From the NCBI GenBank assembly GCA_040755725.1, contig JBFMAI010000040.1, forward strand, positions 496,001 through 560,000: DNA of 64,000 nt. The letters run 5' to 3'. Made by a program: the position numbers and the translations under genes. This DNA comes from JBFMAI01 sp040755725 (GTDB taxonomy: Bacteria > Planctomycetota > Phycisphaerae > UBA1845 > Fen-1342). Shown here in pieces: positions 16,575 through 24,353 of this stretch. Within the stretch, counting starts at the first letter, position 1. The number at the start of each line of letters is the position of its first letter. The notes under the pieces were generated by a model. It was not told where the DNA came from. It saw nothing but the letters and a program-made list of their open reading frames with translations, and did no database searches.

Positions 16575-17825
16575 TTGGCGGACGGTCTAGAGGATAGTCA
16601 TCTGGGTCGCCTCGTGGTAGAGCGCCAGCTCGTCACGCCCGAGGAACTGCGGGCGGCCACCGAGCAGCAGCGCCGGCTGGCCGACAACGGCCACGAGCGC
16701 CCCTTGACCGAAGTGCTGGTCGATCTGGGGTTTCTGACGCGGACACAGCTCCAGCGCCTGCACGGCACCAACGAGGACTCCGGGGGCCGCCCGGCCCAAC
16801 AGATTCCGGGTTATCAGATTCTCAATAAGTGCGGGGCGGGGGCGATGGCGGTGGTCTACCGCGCCAAGCAGCTCAGCCTGGACCGCACCGTGGCCATCAA
16901 GGTGCTGCCGCGGCGGATGAGCAAGAACGCCGAGTTCGTCGAACGCTTCTACCGCGAGGGGCGGGCGGCGGCCCAACTCAACCACGCCAACATCGTGCAG
17001 GCGATCGACGTCGGCGAGGCCAACGGCTACCACTATTTCGTCATGGAGTACGTCGAGGGCTGCACCGTCTACGACGAACTCGCCGAGGGCAAGGTGTTCA
17101 GCGAGGCCGAGGCGGTCGAGATCATCACGCAGATCACCCGCGCGCTACAGCACGCCCACGAACGCGGCTTCATTCACCGCGACGTGAAGCCCAAGAACAT
17201 CATGCTGACCAAGCAGCGCGTCGCCAAACTGGCCGACATGGGTCTGGCCCGCGAAGCGACCGACGTGCAGGCCGCGATGGCCGAGGCCGGCCGCGCGTAC
17301 GGCACCCCCTACTACATCGCCCCCGAGCAGATCCGCGGCGAGGTGGACATCGACCACCGCGCCGACCTCTACTCCCTCGGCGCGACGTTCTACCACATGG
17401 TCACCGGGCGCGTGCCGTTCGAGGGGCCGACGCCCTCGGCCGTCATGCACAAGCACCTCAAGGAGCCGCTGACGCCGCCGGACCACCTCAACACGGCCCT
17501 GACCTCCGGCTGCGGCGCCATGATCGAAATGCTCATGGCCAAGAACCGCGACGACCGCTACGCCAGCGCCCAGGAGCTCCTGGTGGACCTGGAGGCCCTG
17601 GCCCGCAAGCAGCCCCTGGTGTACGCCCAGCAGGTCGTCGGCCAGGACGTTTTCGAGACGCTCTCCGCCGGCCAGGCGGTGGCCGAGGAGCCGGGCGAGG
17701 AACGCCGACCGTGGCCCCCGCCCGAGGCCGAGGAGGAGGATTCCCCACCCACTTTGGCGATCGTGCTGGGCGTGGTTGCCGGCCTCAGCCTCCTGATGAA
17801 CGTGATCCTGTGGGCCACGCGCTAA
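16575..17825 (+). CDS. Membrane-anchored Ser/Thr protein kinase with N-terminal MshEN/GSPII_E_N-like domain
   Basis: 416 aa. Residues about 8-62 resemble the helical GSPII_E N domain (LGRLVVERQLVTPEEL, then LVDLGFLTRTQL), a possible cyclic-di-GMP or protein-binding module. The kinase domain is about 80-345: Gly loop GAGAMAVVY (87-95), Lys109 (AIKVL), catalytic loop HRDVKPKN (201-208, Asp203) and Asp221 in DMG instead of DFG. All catalytic residues are present. A C-terminal membrane helix is about 393-413. The only upstream start codon is the TTG at 16575. No PASTA or other sensor lies outside the helix, so the signal would come from the N domain. Confidence 0.85.
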   Translation: MADGLEDSHLGRLVVERQLVTPEELRAATEQQRRLADNGHERPLTEVLVDLGFLTRTQLQRLHGTNEDSGGRPAQQIPGYQILNKCGAGAMAVVYRAKQLSLDRTVAIKVLPRRMSKNAEFVERFYREGRAAAQLNHANIVQAIDVGEANGYHYFVMEYVEGCTVYDELAEGKVFSEAEAVEIITQITRALQHAHERGFIHRDVKPKNIMLTKQRVAKLADMGLAREATDVQAAMAEAGRAYGTPYYIAPEQIRGEVDIDHRADLYSLGATFYHMVTGRVPFEGPTPSAVMHKHLKEPLTPPDHLNTALTSGCGAMIEMLMAKNRDDRYASAQELLVDLEALARKQPLVYAQQVVGQDVFETLSAGQAVAEEPGEERRPWPPPEAEEEDSPPTLAIVLGVVAGLSLLMNVILWATR

Positions 17826-17835
17826 CAGCCTCTGA

Positions 17836-17892
17836 CAGAACCCACTGCGCAAGTGGTGGGCCGTGGAGTCCCCGCACTGGCGTGCGGGGTTC
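17836..17892. repeat. Two-hairpin element just after the kinase stop
   Basis: Hairpin 1 pairs CCCAC (17841-17845) with GTGGG (17856-17860). Hairpin 2 is a perfect 8-bp stem, CCCCGCAC (17870-17877) with GTGCGGGG (17882-17889), loop TGGC. A second copy is at 63864-63920, also just after a stop codon, with a different but still pairing first stem. It may act as a transcription terminator or mRNA-stabilising end. Confidence 0.75.
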
Positions 17893-17917
17893 TGGTGGGC
17901 ACTCTAACTAAACGGGT

Positions 17918-18035
17918 ATTCACGATCGCGCGACACGGGAGGGTGAGGCCGTCTCCTGCGGCGATCCTGCCGGCCTGCCGAGCCGCGGCTCGCCGGGAGA
18001 CTCGCCCTCCCGATTGGCGTCCCACGATCCTGAAT
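17918..18035. repeat. MITE-like palindromic element with inverted ends, about 118 bp
   Basis: The left end ATTCACGATCGCGCGAC and the reverse complement of the right end, ATTCAGGATCGTGGGAC, match at 14 of 17 positions. Inside lies the GGGAGGGTGAG...GACTCGCCCTCCC palindrome of the dispersed family. It sits between the kinase and the DUF342 gene. No gene is seen in 17826-18307. Confidence 0.75.
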
Positions 18036-18307
18036 GCCTTCTTGCCGGGTTTCGCCCCCTTTCCACCTCACACCCGAATTCCCTGCCGGCCCCTTGGGGT
18101 TGACCAGTTACGGTTATCAGACCACCAGCGGGGAGGAAGACCGGCGCCGGGCGGCACTTCCTCGCCGCCGGGAGCGGGTTGAATGCCCTGGGCGACCATC
18201 GCGCGTTATCGCTACCGATGTCCGGTCACTAGTTAGCCGATGTAGGAATGCGCGGCGCCGCACCGTGCGGCCCGACAACCGAGTGTCGTGGCACAGCGGG
18301 GACGAAC

Positions 18308-19912
18308 GTGCCGCCCAGCGCACAAAAAAACAGCCCCTTCAAGGTCGTGGTGGCCGAGGATCGGCTGAAGGCGTGGATTCAGCTTCCACCCGGACCGCCG
18401 GGCCGCGTCCCGCCGCCGACGATCGAAGACCTGCTCGCGCTACTGACCCAGGCGCAAATCGTCGTGACCCCGGACGTGCGGGCCCGCGTGCAGGAGCTGG
18501 TGGCGACGCTGACGACGGCGGCCCAGAAGGCGGCCGCCGGCCAACCCCCGGAACTACCGACGCAAGTTCTAATCGCCGAAGGTCGTCCCGCCGTCAACGC
18601 CACCGACGGCCGCTTCGAGTGGATTCCGGAGCTGGCCAAGCGCTTGGCGGCACCGGATTCCGGTGAGCAGATCGACTACTTCTCCCGCCACGCGATCATC
18701 ACCGTCGATGCGGGGGCGAAGCTCGGGCGGGTGTTCGCGCCACGCGACGGGGTGAGCAGTCAGGACGTCATGGGCATCGAGCGTCCGCCCCGCAAACCCA
18801 AAGGCACGCCCTTCAAGCTCGGCAGCGGCATCCGTTTGGCCGACCCGGCTCTCGGGCTGGTGGAAGCAGAGACGAGCGGCTGGGTGGTGTGCGACGAAAG
18901 CAAGATCCAGATCACGGAGGTGCTGGCGATCCCCGGCGACGTGGATTTCGCCTCGGGCAGCGTGGACGCGTGTGTGGACGTGTACGTGCGCGGCACCGTC
19001 CGCTCCCGGTTCAAGGTCCGCACCACGAAGTCGCTGAGCGTGGACCGCGTCATCGAGGCGGCCGACGTGCAGGTGGGCGGCGACCTGGTCGTCCGGGGGG
19101 GCATCTTCGGTCAGGAGCGCAACGGCCGGGTGCGAACCAAGGGCAGCGTGACGGTGCAACTGCTCAACGAGGCCGATGTCGAGGCGGGCGGCGACGTCCA
19201 CTTCCGCAAGGAGGTCCTCAACAGCCGCGTCCGCACCCTGGGGCGGCTGGTCGGGGAGCGCGGCACGATCATCGGCGGCGAAGTCTATGCCCGCGAGGGC
19301 ATCGAGGTCCGCGTCGTCGGCAGCGACGCGGGCGTGGTCACCTACGTCGGCGTGGGGACGGACGTGAACGTCTACCGCCGCGCCCGCCGGATGGAGCGCG
19401 AAGTCAAGGAGCTGGCCAAATCAGCGCAGCAGATTCGCCAATCGATCCAACCGCTGGTGGCAAACATGAAGCGCCTGCTGCCGGCCCAGCGCGAGCGGGC
19501 CACCGAGCTGCTGTCGAAGGCCGACGAGCTCGAGATGCAGGTGGAGGACACCAAGACCAAGGCCGCGCAGCTCGTGAAGGGCAACGCCCCCCGCGGCAAG
19601 CCGTCCATTCTGGTGGGGGAGGCCGCCTACCCGGGGACGCGGATCGGGATCGATACCCGCGAGGTGCGCCTCAACAAGCCCCTGCACGGACCGGTGCGCG
19701 TGGAATTGCGGAAGGTCAACGACGTGACCGAAGTCGTGGCGGTCAATCAGCGCACGGGCTCGGTCACCGTCCTGCCCAGCACAGAGGCGGACCTCGACGC
19801 CCCGCCGACTGATGAGCCGACCCCCAAGCGAGGTGCGACACCCGATGAAGCCAAACCCCCAACCGCCAATAGCCGCCAGCAATCCCCTACCGCCGGCAAC
19901 CGCCGCTCGTGA
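18308..19912 (+). CDS. DUF342 / FapA-like protein, first gene of chemotaxis-type cluster
   Basis: 534 aa from the GTG at 18308 (an in-frame ATG at 18248 would add 20 residues of poor character). The centre, about residues 170-370, is a right-handed beta-helix of the DUF342/FapA type, with repeated strands such as GDVDFASGSVDACVDVYVRGTV and GGDLVVRGG. A coiled coil follows at about 380-450 (RRARRMEREVKEL onward), then a short C-terminal strand domain and a low-complexity tail. FapA-type proteins are linked to flagellar or motility regulation. Its 3' end overlaps the cheX gene by about 70 nt, and cheR, cheD and cheB follow, so a role in that signalling system is likely. Confidence 0.8.
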   Translation: MPPSAQKNSPFKVVVAEDRLKAWIQLPPGPPGRVPPPTIEDLLALLTQAQIVVTPDVRARVQELVATLTTAAQKAAAGQPPELPTQVLIAEGRPAVNATDGRFEWIPELAKRLAAPDSGEQIDYFSRHAIITVDAGAKLGRVFAPRDGVSSQDVMGIERPPRKPKGTPFKLGSGIRLADPALGLVEAETSGWVVCDESKIQITEVLAIPGDVDFASGSVDACVDVYVRGTVRSRFKVRTTKSLSVDRVIEAADVQVGGDLVVRGGIFGQERNGRVRTKGSVTVQLLNEADVEAGGDVHFRKEVLNSRVRTLGRLVGERGTIIGGEVYAREGIEVRVVGSDAGVVTYVGVGTDVNVYRRARRMEREVKELAKSAQQIRQSIQPLVANMKRLLPAQRERATELLSKADELEMQVEDTKTKAAQLVKGNAPRGKPSILVGEAAYPGTRIGIDTREVRLNKPLHGPVRVELRKVNDVTEVVAVNQRTGSVTVLPSTEADLDAPPTDEPTPKRGATPDEAKPPTANSRQQSPTAGNRRS

Positions 19913-20363
19913 GCTGACCCCCGTCGTCCTGGACGTGCTGGGTGAGCTGGCTTTCCTCGTCACCGACGACGGGCCGGTGGACATGGCCGGTGGAACCATC
20001 TGGATGCAGGGTGATATCGAGTACCGCGGTCCGCTCGTCGGTCGGCTCCAGTCGTGGTGCACGCGCGGGCTGGCGATCAAGCTGGCGGCCAACCTGCTGG
20101 CCCTGGAACCCGACGAGGGCGAGGCCCAGGTCGGGGCCGACGACGCCCTGCGGGAGTTCATGAACGTCCTGTGCGGGCAACTCGTGACACGCTGGTACGG
20201 GGCCGAGGCCGTGTTCAACCTGTCCATCCCCCGTGTCCGCGAGTGCATGGGGGCCCCGCAGTCCCCCGCCGTGGAACCGGGCCAGATGTGTCAGCTCTCG
20301 ATCGAGGGCGAGCCGCTAATCTGCATTCACGAGCTGGGGGCCGCAGGGGCGTCGCCGTGCTGA
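19845..20363 (+). CDS. cheX: CheX-like CheY phosphatase domain protein
   Basis: 172 aa. After a Pro-rich leader, residues about 30-165 match the CheX/CheC fold. The helix REFMNVLCGQL holds the E-x2-N pair that forms the CheY-phosphate hydrolysis site in CheX, CheC and FliY. Only one such pair is seen, as in CheX. It should remove phosphate from a CheY-type regulator, though none is in the window. The ATG at 19845 is preferred (GAGG upstream) over the in-frame ATG at 19812. It overlaps the DUF342 gene upstream, and its stop overlaps the cheR GTG by 7 nt, indicating coupling. Confidence 0.75.
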   Translation: MKPNPQPPIAASNPLPPATAARELTPVVLDVLGELAFLVTDDGPVDMAGGTIWMQGDIEYRGPLVGRLQSWCTRGLAIKLAANLLALEPDEGEAQVGADDALREFMNVLCGQLVTRWYGAEAVFNLSIPRVRECMGAPQSPAVEPGQMCQLSIEGEPLICIHELGAAGASPC

Positions 20364-21202
20364 CCGAGGTGGACCGTGAGCTGACGCCCAGGGACTACGA
20401 GCTGTTCCGCAAGCTCGTCTACGAGCAGAGCGGGATCAACCTGGGCGACCACAAGCAGCAGCTTGTGCGGGCGCGGCTGGGCAAGCGGATGCGCAGCGGG
20501 CAGTTCACCTCATACCGGGCGTACTACGAGTACATCAAGCGCGACCCCAGCGGGGCCGAGCTGGGGGCCCTGCTGGACGCCATCTCGACGAATACGACGC
20601 ACTTGTTCCGCGAGCGGCAGCATTTTGACTTCCTGGGCCGCACGCTGCGCGGCTGGCTGGATGACCGCAAGTGGACCGCGGCCAACACCACGTTGCGGAT
20701 TTGGAGCGCCGGGTGTTCCAGCGGCGAGGAGCCGTACTCGATCGCCATGACCGTGGACGACACGGTGGGCGCGCAAATCGACTGGAAGGTCCTGGCGACG
20801 GACATCTCCAGCCGGATGCTGGACCGAGCCCGGGCAGGGTTGTACGAGTCGCACCGGCTGGGGACCGTGCCGGCCATCTTCCGCAGCCGCTACTTCGTGC
20901 ATCCCGAGGGGCGCGACCGCACCGTGCTGCAAGTCTGCGACGCCCTGCGGCGGCGGATCACTTACGCGCGGCTGAACCTGATGGACGAGCGGTTCCCGTT
21001 CCGGCACGGGTTCCACGTGATCTTCTGCCGCAACGTGATGATCTACTTCGACCGGCCGACGCAGGAGAAGCTGGTGGCGAAGTACGCGACGCACCTGCGA
21101 CCGGGGGGGTACCTGCTGATCGGGCATTCGGAGAGCCTCAACGCCATCCAACACCCGCTGAAGTACGTGCAGCCGACGATCTACCAGAAACCGGCGTCCT
21201 GA
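20357..21202 (+). CDS. cheR: CheR chemoreceptor glutamate methyltransferase
   Basis: 281 aa, full length. The N-terminal helical CheR_N domain (about 1-75) is followed by an AdoMet-dependent methyltransferase domain. The latter has WSAGCSSGEEPYSIAM (about 116-131) and VIFCRNVMIYFD (about 219-230). It transfers methyl groups from AdoMet to receptor glutamates for adaptation. The GTG at 20357 overlaps the cheX stop and gives the expected N terminus LTEVDRELTPRDYELF. No receptor (MCP), cheA or cheW gene is in the window. No pentapeptide-tether domain is present. Confidence 0.92.
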   Translation: MLTEVDRELTPRDYELFRKLVYEQSGINLGDHKQQLVRARLGKRMRSGQFTSYRAYYEYIKRDPSGAELGALLDAISTNTTHLFRERQHFDFLGRTLRGWLDDRKWTAANTTLRIWSAGCSSGEEPYSIAMTVDDTVGAQIDWKVLATDISSRMLDRARAGLYESHRLGTVPAIFRSRYFVHPEGRDRTVLQVCDALRRRITYARLNLMDERFPFRHGFHVIFCRNVMIYFDRPTQEKLVAKYATHLRPGGYLLIGHSESLNAIQHPLKYVQPTIYQKPAS

Positions 21203-21380
21203 GCGCGGCCGGAAACCGGCGACTGGGGCCGGCGTCCCCGCCGGTCCGACTGGCGAGCCGCCGAGCCTGTTCCAGATGACAGGCCACAAGTGCAAAAGGC
21301 AGGACGCACCTTGCCCATCAGCGAGTACAGAGTGGACACCAAGAACCGCGGCCCCACCGGGCTGGAGTGCTCGTTGTGTC

Positions 21381-21443
21381 CGGTCACCGGTCACCGGTCA
21401 CGTGTCACTTGTCACTTTGCACTTCGCGCCGAGCACTCGGCAC
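21381..21443. repeat. Degenerate heptanucleotide array between cheR and cheD
   Basis: Nine 7-nt units in register: CGGTCAC three times, then GTGTCAC, TTGTCAC, TTTGCAC, TTCGCGC, CGAGCAC, TCGGCAC. The array ends 13 nt before the cheD start, so copy-number change could affect expression. The rest of 21203-21380 holds no recognised feature. Confidence 0.75.
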
Positions 21444-21456
21444 TAGGATTGGCGTT

Positions 21457-22011
21457 ATGAAGGTGGCCCGCCGCCGGGTAGACGTGTTCCTGGCTCCGGG
21501 GCAGCTCGCCGTGCCGACGCCGCCGGCGTACGTCAAGACGGTGGTGGGGAGTTGCGTCGCGGTGTGTTTGTGGGACGCCGGCGCGCACATCGGCGGGCTG
21601 AACCACTACCTCCTGGCCCGCCCGGGGCCGCTGGACACCCCGGACCCCCGCTACGGGAGTGTGGCGACGCCGCTGCTCATCGAGCGTCTGCGCCGGGCGG
21701 GCGCCGCTCCGGCCCGGATGCAGGCCGCCGTCGTCGGCGGGGGGCACCCCATCCAGAGCCTCAAAGACACCCGCATCGGGGACGAGAACATCGCCGTGGC
21801 GCTGGAGGTGCTGGCCGGCCACGGCATTCCGGTGGTGCGGCAGGAAACGGGCGGAGCGTACGGGCGCAAGCTCCTGTTCCACACCGGAACAGGGGAACTG
21901 GTGGTGCGGTCGCTGAAGGGAACAGACCGAACCAAGCGCCCCGAGGTAGGGCACGCCGCCGCCCGCAACCGCGTGCGCTCCTCTAGAGCAGCGGGAGAAT
22001 CGCCGGCATGA
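21457..22011 (+). CDS. cheD: CheD chemoreceptor glutamine deamidase
   Basis: 184 aa. CheD deamidates receptor glutamines and, in several bacteria, stimulates CheC/CheX. The catalytic Cys33 (VVGSCVAV) and His50 (GLNHYLL) have the 17-residue spacing of the Thermotoga enzyme (Cys27, His44), with Thr28 as the third residue. The C terminus from about residue 160 is a basic unstructured tail. The ATG at 21457 gives a standard N terminus; the frame open to 21367 crosses the heptamer array and is rejected. Its TGA overlaps the cheB ATG as ATGA. Confidence 0.88.
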   Translation: MKVARRRVDVFLAPGQLAVPTPPAYVKTVVGSCVAVCLWDAGAHIGGLNHYLLARPGPLDTPDPRYGSVATPLLIERLRRAGAAPARMQAAVVGGGHPIQSLKDTRIGDENIAVALEVLAGHGIPVVRQETGGAYGRKLLFHTGTGELVVRSLKGTDRTKRPEVGHAAARNRVRSSRAAGESPA

Positions 22012-23096
22012 GACCCGACGGGCCGATTCGCGTGCTGATCATCGACGACGGGCCGTTGTGGACCCGTACGCTGGCGGCGGCCCTGGAACGCGGCGGCGAC
22101 CTCCATGCGGTCGGCACGCCCGCCGGCCTGTCCGATGTGCGCCAGCGGCTGTTGCAGTATCACCCCGAGGTGATCGTCATGGACCTGGGGTTGCGGCGGT
22201 CCGACCCGCTGCAATTGCTGACGAAGCTGGGAGTGTACTATCCGGTCCCGGTGATCGTCATGGCCGACGCGAGCCGAAACGGCCCGGTGCGGGCGGTGGA
22301 GGCGATTCGCCAGGGGGCCCTCGAGGCGGTGTGCCGGCCGACGGATATCCGGTCCGCGTCGGTGCAAGCGTTCGCCGACGATCTGGCCGCGAAGATCCGC
22401 GTGGCCGTGACCCAGGCCCGGCCGGTTCCGCGGTCGCCCGCCGGCGGGGTGGTCACGCCGTCGTTCCGGGCGGCGGGCCTGAACCCGGGGCAGTACGTCG
22501 TGGCGGTTGGCGCTTCGACGGGGGGGACCAAGGCGCTGGAGACGCTGCTGAACCGCGTGCCGGGGGATTTTCCACCGATGGTCATCGTGCAGCACATGCC
22601 CGCGGGGTTCACGCGCTCCTTCGCGTCGCGGCTGAACGCGGACAGCGCCATGTCGGTGGCGGAAGCCCGGGATGGGGAGTTGCTCACGGCGGGGCGGGCG
22701 CTGATCGCCCGCGGGGACACGCACCTGATCGTGCGGGCGGCCGGCCCGCGCTGGTGCGTGCGCTACACGCACCAGGAGCCCGTGAACCGCCACTGCCCCA
22801 GCGTCGATGTGCTGTTCGACTCGGTGGCCGGCGTCGCGGGACCGCGGGCCGTCGGCGTCCTGCTGACCGGCATGGGCGCGGACGGGGCGGCGGGGTTGCT
22901 CAAAATGCGACAAGCCGGGGCTCTGACCATCGCGCAGAGCAAAGACTCGTGTGTGGTCTACGGCATGCCGAAGGTGGCGGTCGATCTGGGGGCGGTGCTG
23001 CACACCGCGGCGCCGGAGGACATCCCGAGCGTCGTGTGCCGCGAGCTGCGGGAGCGCACCGCCTCGGCCGCCATCGGGGCGCGTCGCGGCACGTAA
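22008..23096 (+). CDS. cheB: CheB receptor methylesterase with unusual receiver domain
   Basis: 362 aa. The C-terminal esterase domain (about 160-350) has the full triad: Ser170 (GASTGGTKALE), His196 (VQHMPAGF) and Asp292 (GMGADGAAG). The N-terminal receiver keeps the acidic pair Asp13-Asp14 and the phosphoacceptor Asp59 (VMDLGL) but has Arg110 where receivers have an invariant Lys, and lacks the DIEMP sequence. Phosphorylation control may therefore be altered. It removes methyl groups placed by CheR. It is last in the cheX-R-D-B cluster, overlapping cheD. Confidence 0.92.
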   Translation: MRPDGPIRVLIIDDGPLWTRTLAAALERGGDLHAVGTPAGLSDVRQRLLQYHPEVIVMDLGLRRSDPLQLLTKLGVYYPVPVIVMADASRNGPVRAVEAIRQGALEAVCRPTDIRSASVQAFADDLAAKIRVAVTQARPVPRSPAGGVVTPSFRAAGLNPGQYVVAVGASTGGTKALETLLNRVPGDFPPMVIVQHMPAGFTRSFASRLNADSAMSVAEARDGELLTAGRALIARGDTHLIVRAAGPRWCVRYTHQEPVNRHCPSVDVLFDSVAGVAGPRAVGVLLTGMGADGAAGLLKMRQAGALTIAQSKDSCVVYGMPKVAVDLGAVLHTAAPEDIPSVVCRELRERTASAAIGARRGT

Positions 23097-23108
23097 TGGT
23101 CCTGTCGC

Positions 23109-24353
23109 TTACCGCCCCGGCCGCGTCCCTAATCCCTCGATCAGCTCCGCGTACTTCGGAAACAGCAGGGCCCGATCGTAGGTCGTCTCGGCCAGTTGTC
23201 GGGCCGCGGTCCGCATCGCCTGGCGGGCCGCTTCGTCACTCACGACGCGCTCGATGACCGCCGCACAGCTCGCCACGTCCCCGGCCCGGTAGTCGAGTCC
23301 GCAGCCGCCGGCTTGCACGATTCGGCTGCACTGGCCCGGAATCGTGTTCAGCACGGCGACGCCCGCGGCGAGGTAATAGAAGATCTTGTTCGGCAAGTAG
23401 ATCATCGCCTGCGGGAAGCTGGCGTTGAAACCCGCGTCGCACTGCGACAGCAAGTAGGCCCACGTCTCGAACGGCAGAAATCCGGTCAGCGACACGTTCG
23501 TGAGGTTCCGGTCGCGGACGATCCGCTGCGCCTGTTCCGCCAACTCGCCGCGGCTGGTGAGAAAGAACCGGACCCGCTCGCCCAACCGCGGCCGCAGCGT
23601 CGCCGCCGCGTCCAGTATCGTCAGGCAATCGTAATTGCGGTTCAGGCTGCCGGTGTAGGCCAGCCAGACTTGCCCCGGGGGCTTGGTGTACTCGGGGCCG
23701 CGTCCGGCGGCGACGGCGGCATCAAAGGCCGCCAGGTCCACGCCCAACGGGATCGTCGCCGTGATCTTCCGGTCCGTGGTCTCCTTCTGGAAGTTCTCGA
23801 CATAGGCGTCGGCCACCCCGACGAGCGCGTCACAGTCGGCCGCTGCCCGGCGCACCGGACGCCGCAGCGCCCAGATCGCCGGCCGCAACAATGGACGAAC
23901 GGCCGCCGGAACCAGCGACGCGAACACATCGGGCCAAGCATCCTGCACATCGACGAGTGTGCGCGCCCCCCCGCGTCGACCGTGACGCACCGCAGCCCAG
24001 GCTAGGCCGGGGGGCGGGCTGCTCACCACGATCACGTCCGGCCGCGGCCGCTCCACCGGGGCCGCCGTCTCGAAATGCTGCACCAGGCACGCGTGGTTGC
24101 GCAAGCGGGCCAGGCCGACGTTGTGGAAGTACGGCGGCCCGTGCAGGAACCGCGGCGTGATGTTCAGCGGCCGACAGGCCGCCTCGATCGCGGCCCGATC
24201 GACCGGTCGCTTGAAGCGGTGGCTGAAGTCGCTGGTCCACCAGGTGACGGCGTGGCCGCGTTGGGCGAGCAGCCGCGCCAGTGTCGCGTAGCGCCCCTCC
24301 TGTTCCGGGTCGCCGGGCAGCGGGTCGAACGGGTTGACGATCCAGATGCGCAT
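23109..24353 (-). CDS. Glycosyltransferase, GT4-like (GT-B fold)
   Basis: 414 aa. The N-terminal Rossmann domain starts MRIWIVNPFDPLPGDPEQEG, typical of lipopolysaccharide/capsule GT4 enzymes (WbuB-like). The C-terminal domain has a sugar-nucleotide-binding region with AYTGSLNRNYD and later PNKIFYYLAAGVAVL, where the usual E-x7-E is replaced by a P-x-K-x-x-x-Y pattern seen in the WbuB subgroup. The ATG at 24353 shares one base with the TAA stop of the upstream GT gene, so the two are coupled. With the WecA-type gene at 25745 they probably build a surface glycan. The acceptor and sugar are unknown. Confidence 0.85.
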   Translation of the reverse strand: MRIWIVNPFDPLPGDPEQEGRYATLARLLAQRGHAVTWWTSDFSHRFKRPVDRAAIEAACRPLNITPRFLHGPPYFHNVGLARLRNHACLVQHFETAAPVERPRPDVIVVSSPPPGLAWAAVRHGRRGGARTLVDVQDAWPDVFASLVPAAVRPLLRPAIWALRRPVRRAAADCDALVGVADAYVENFQKETTDRKITATIPLGVDLAAFDAAVAAGRGPEYTKPPGQVWLAYTGSLNRNYDCLTILDAAATLRPRLGERVRFFLTSRGELAEQAQRIVRDRNLTNVSLTGFLPFETWAYLLSQCDAGFNASFPQAMIYLPNKIFYYLAAGVAVLNTIPGQCSRIVQAGGCGLDYRAGDVASCAAVIERVVSDEAARQAMRTAARQLAETTYDRALLFPKYAELIEGLGTRPGR

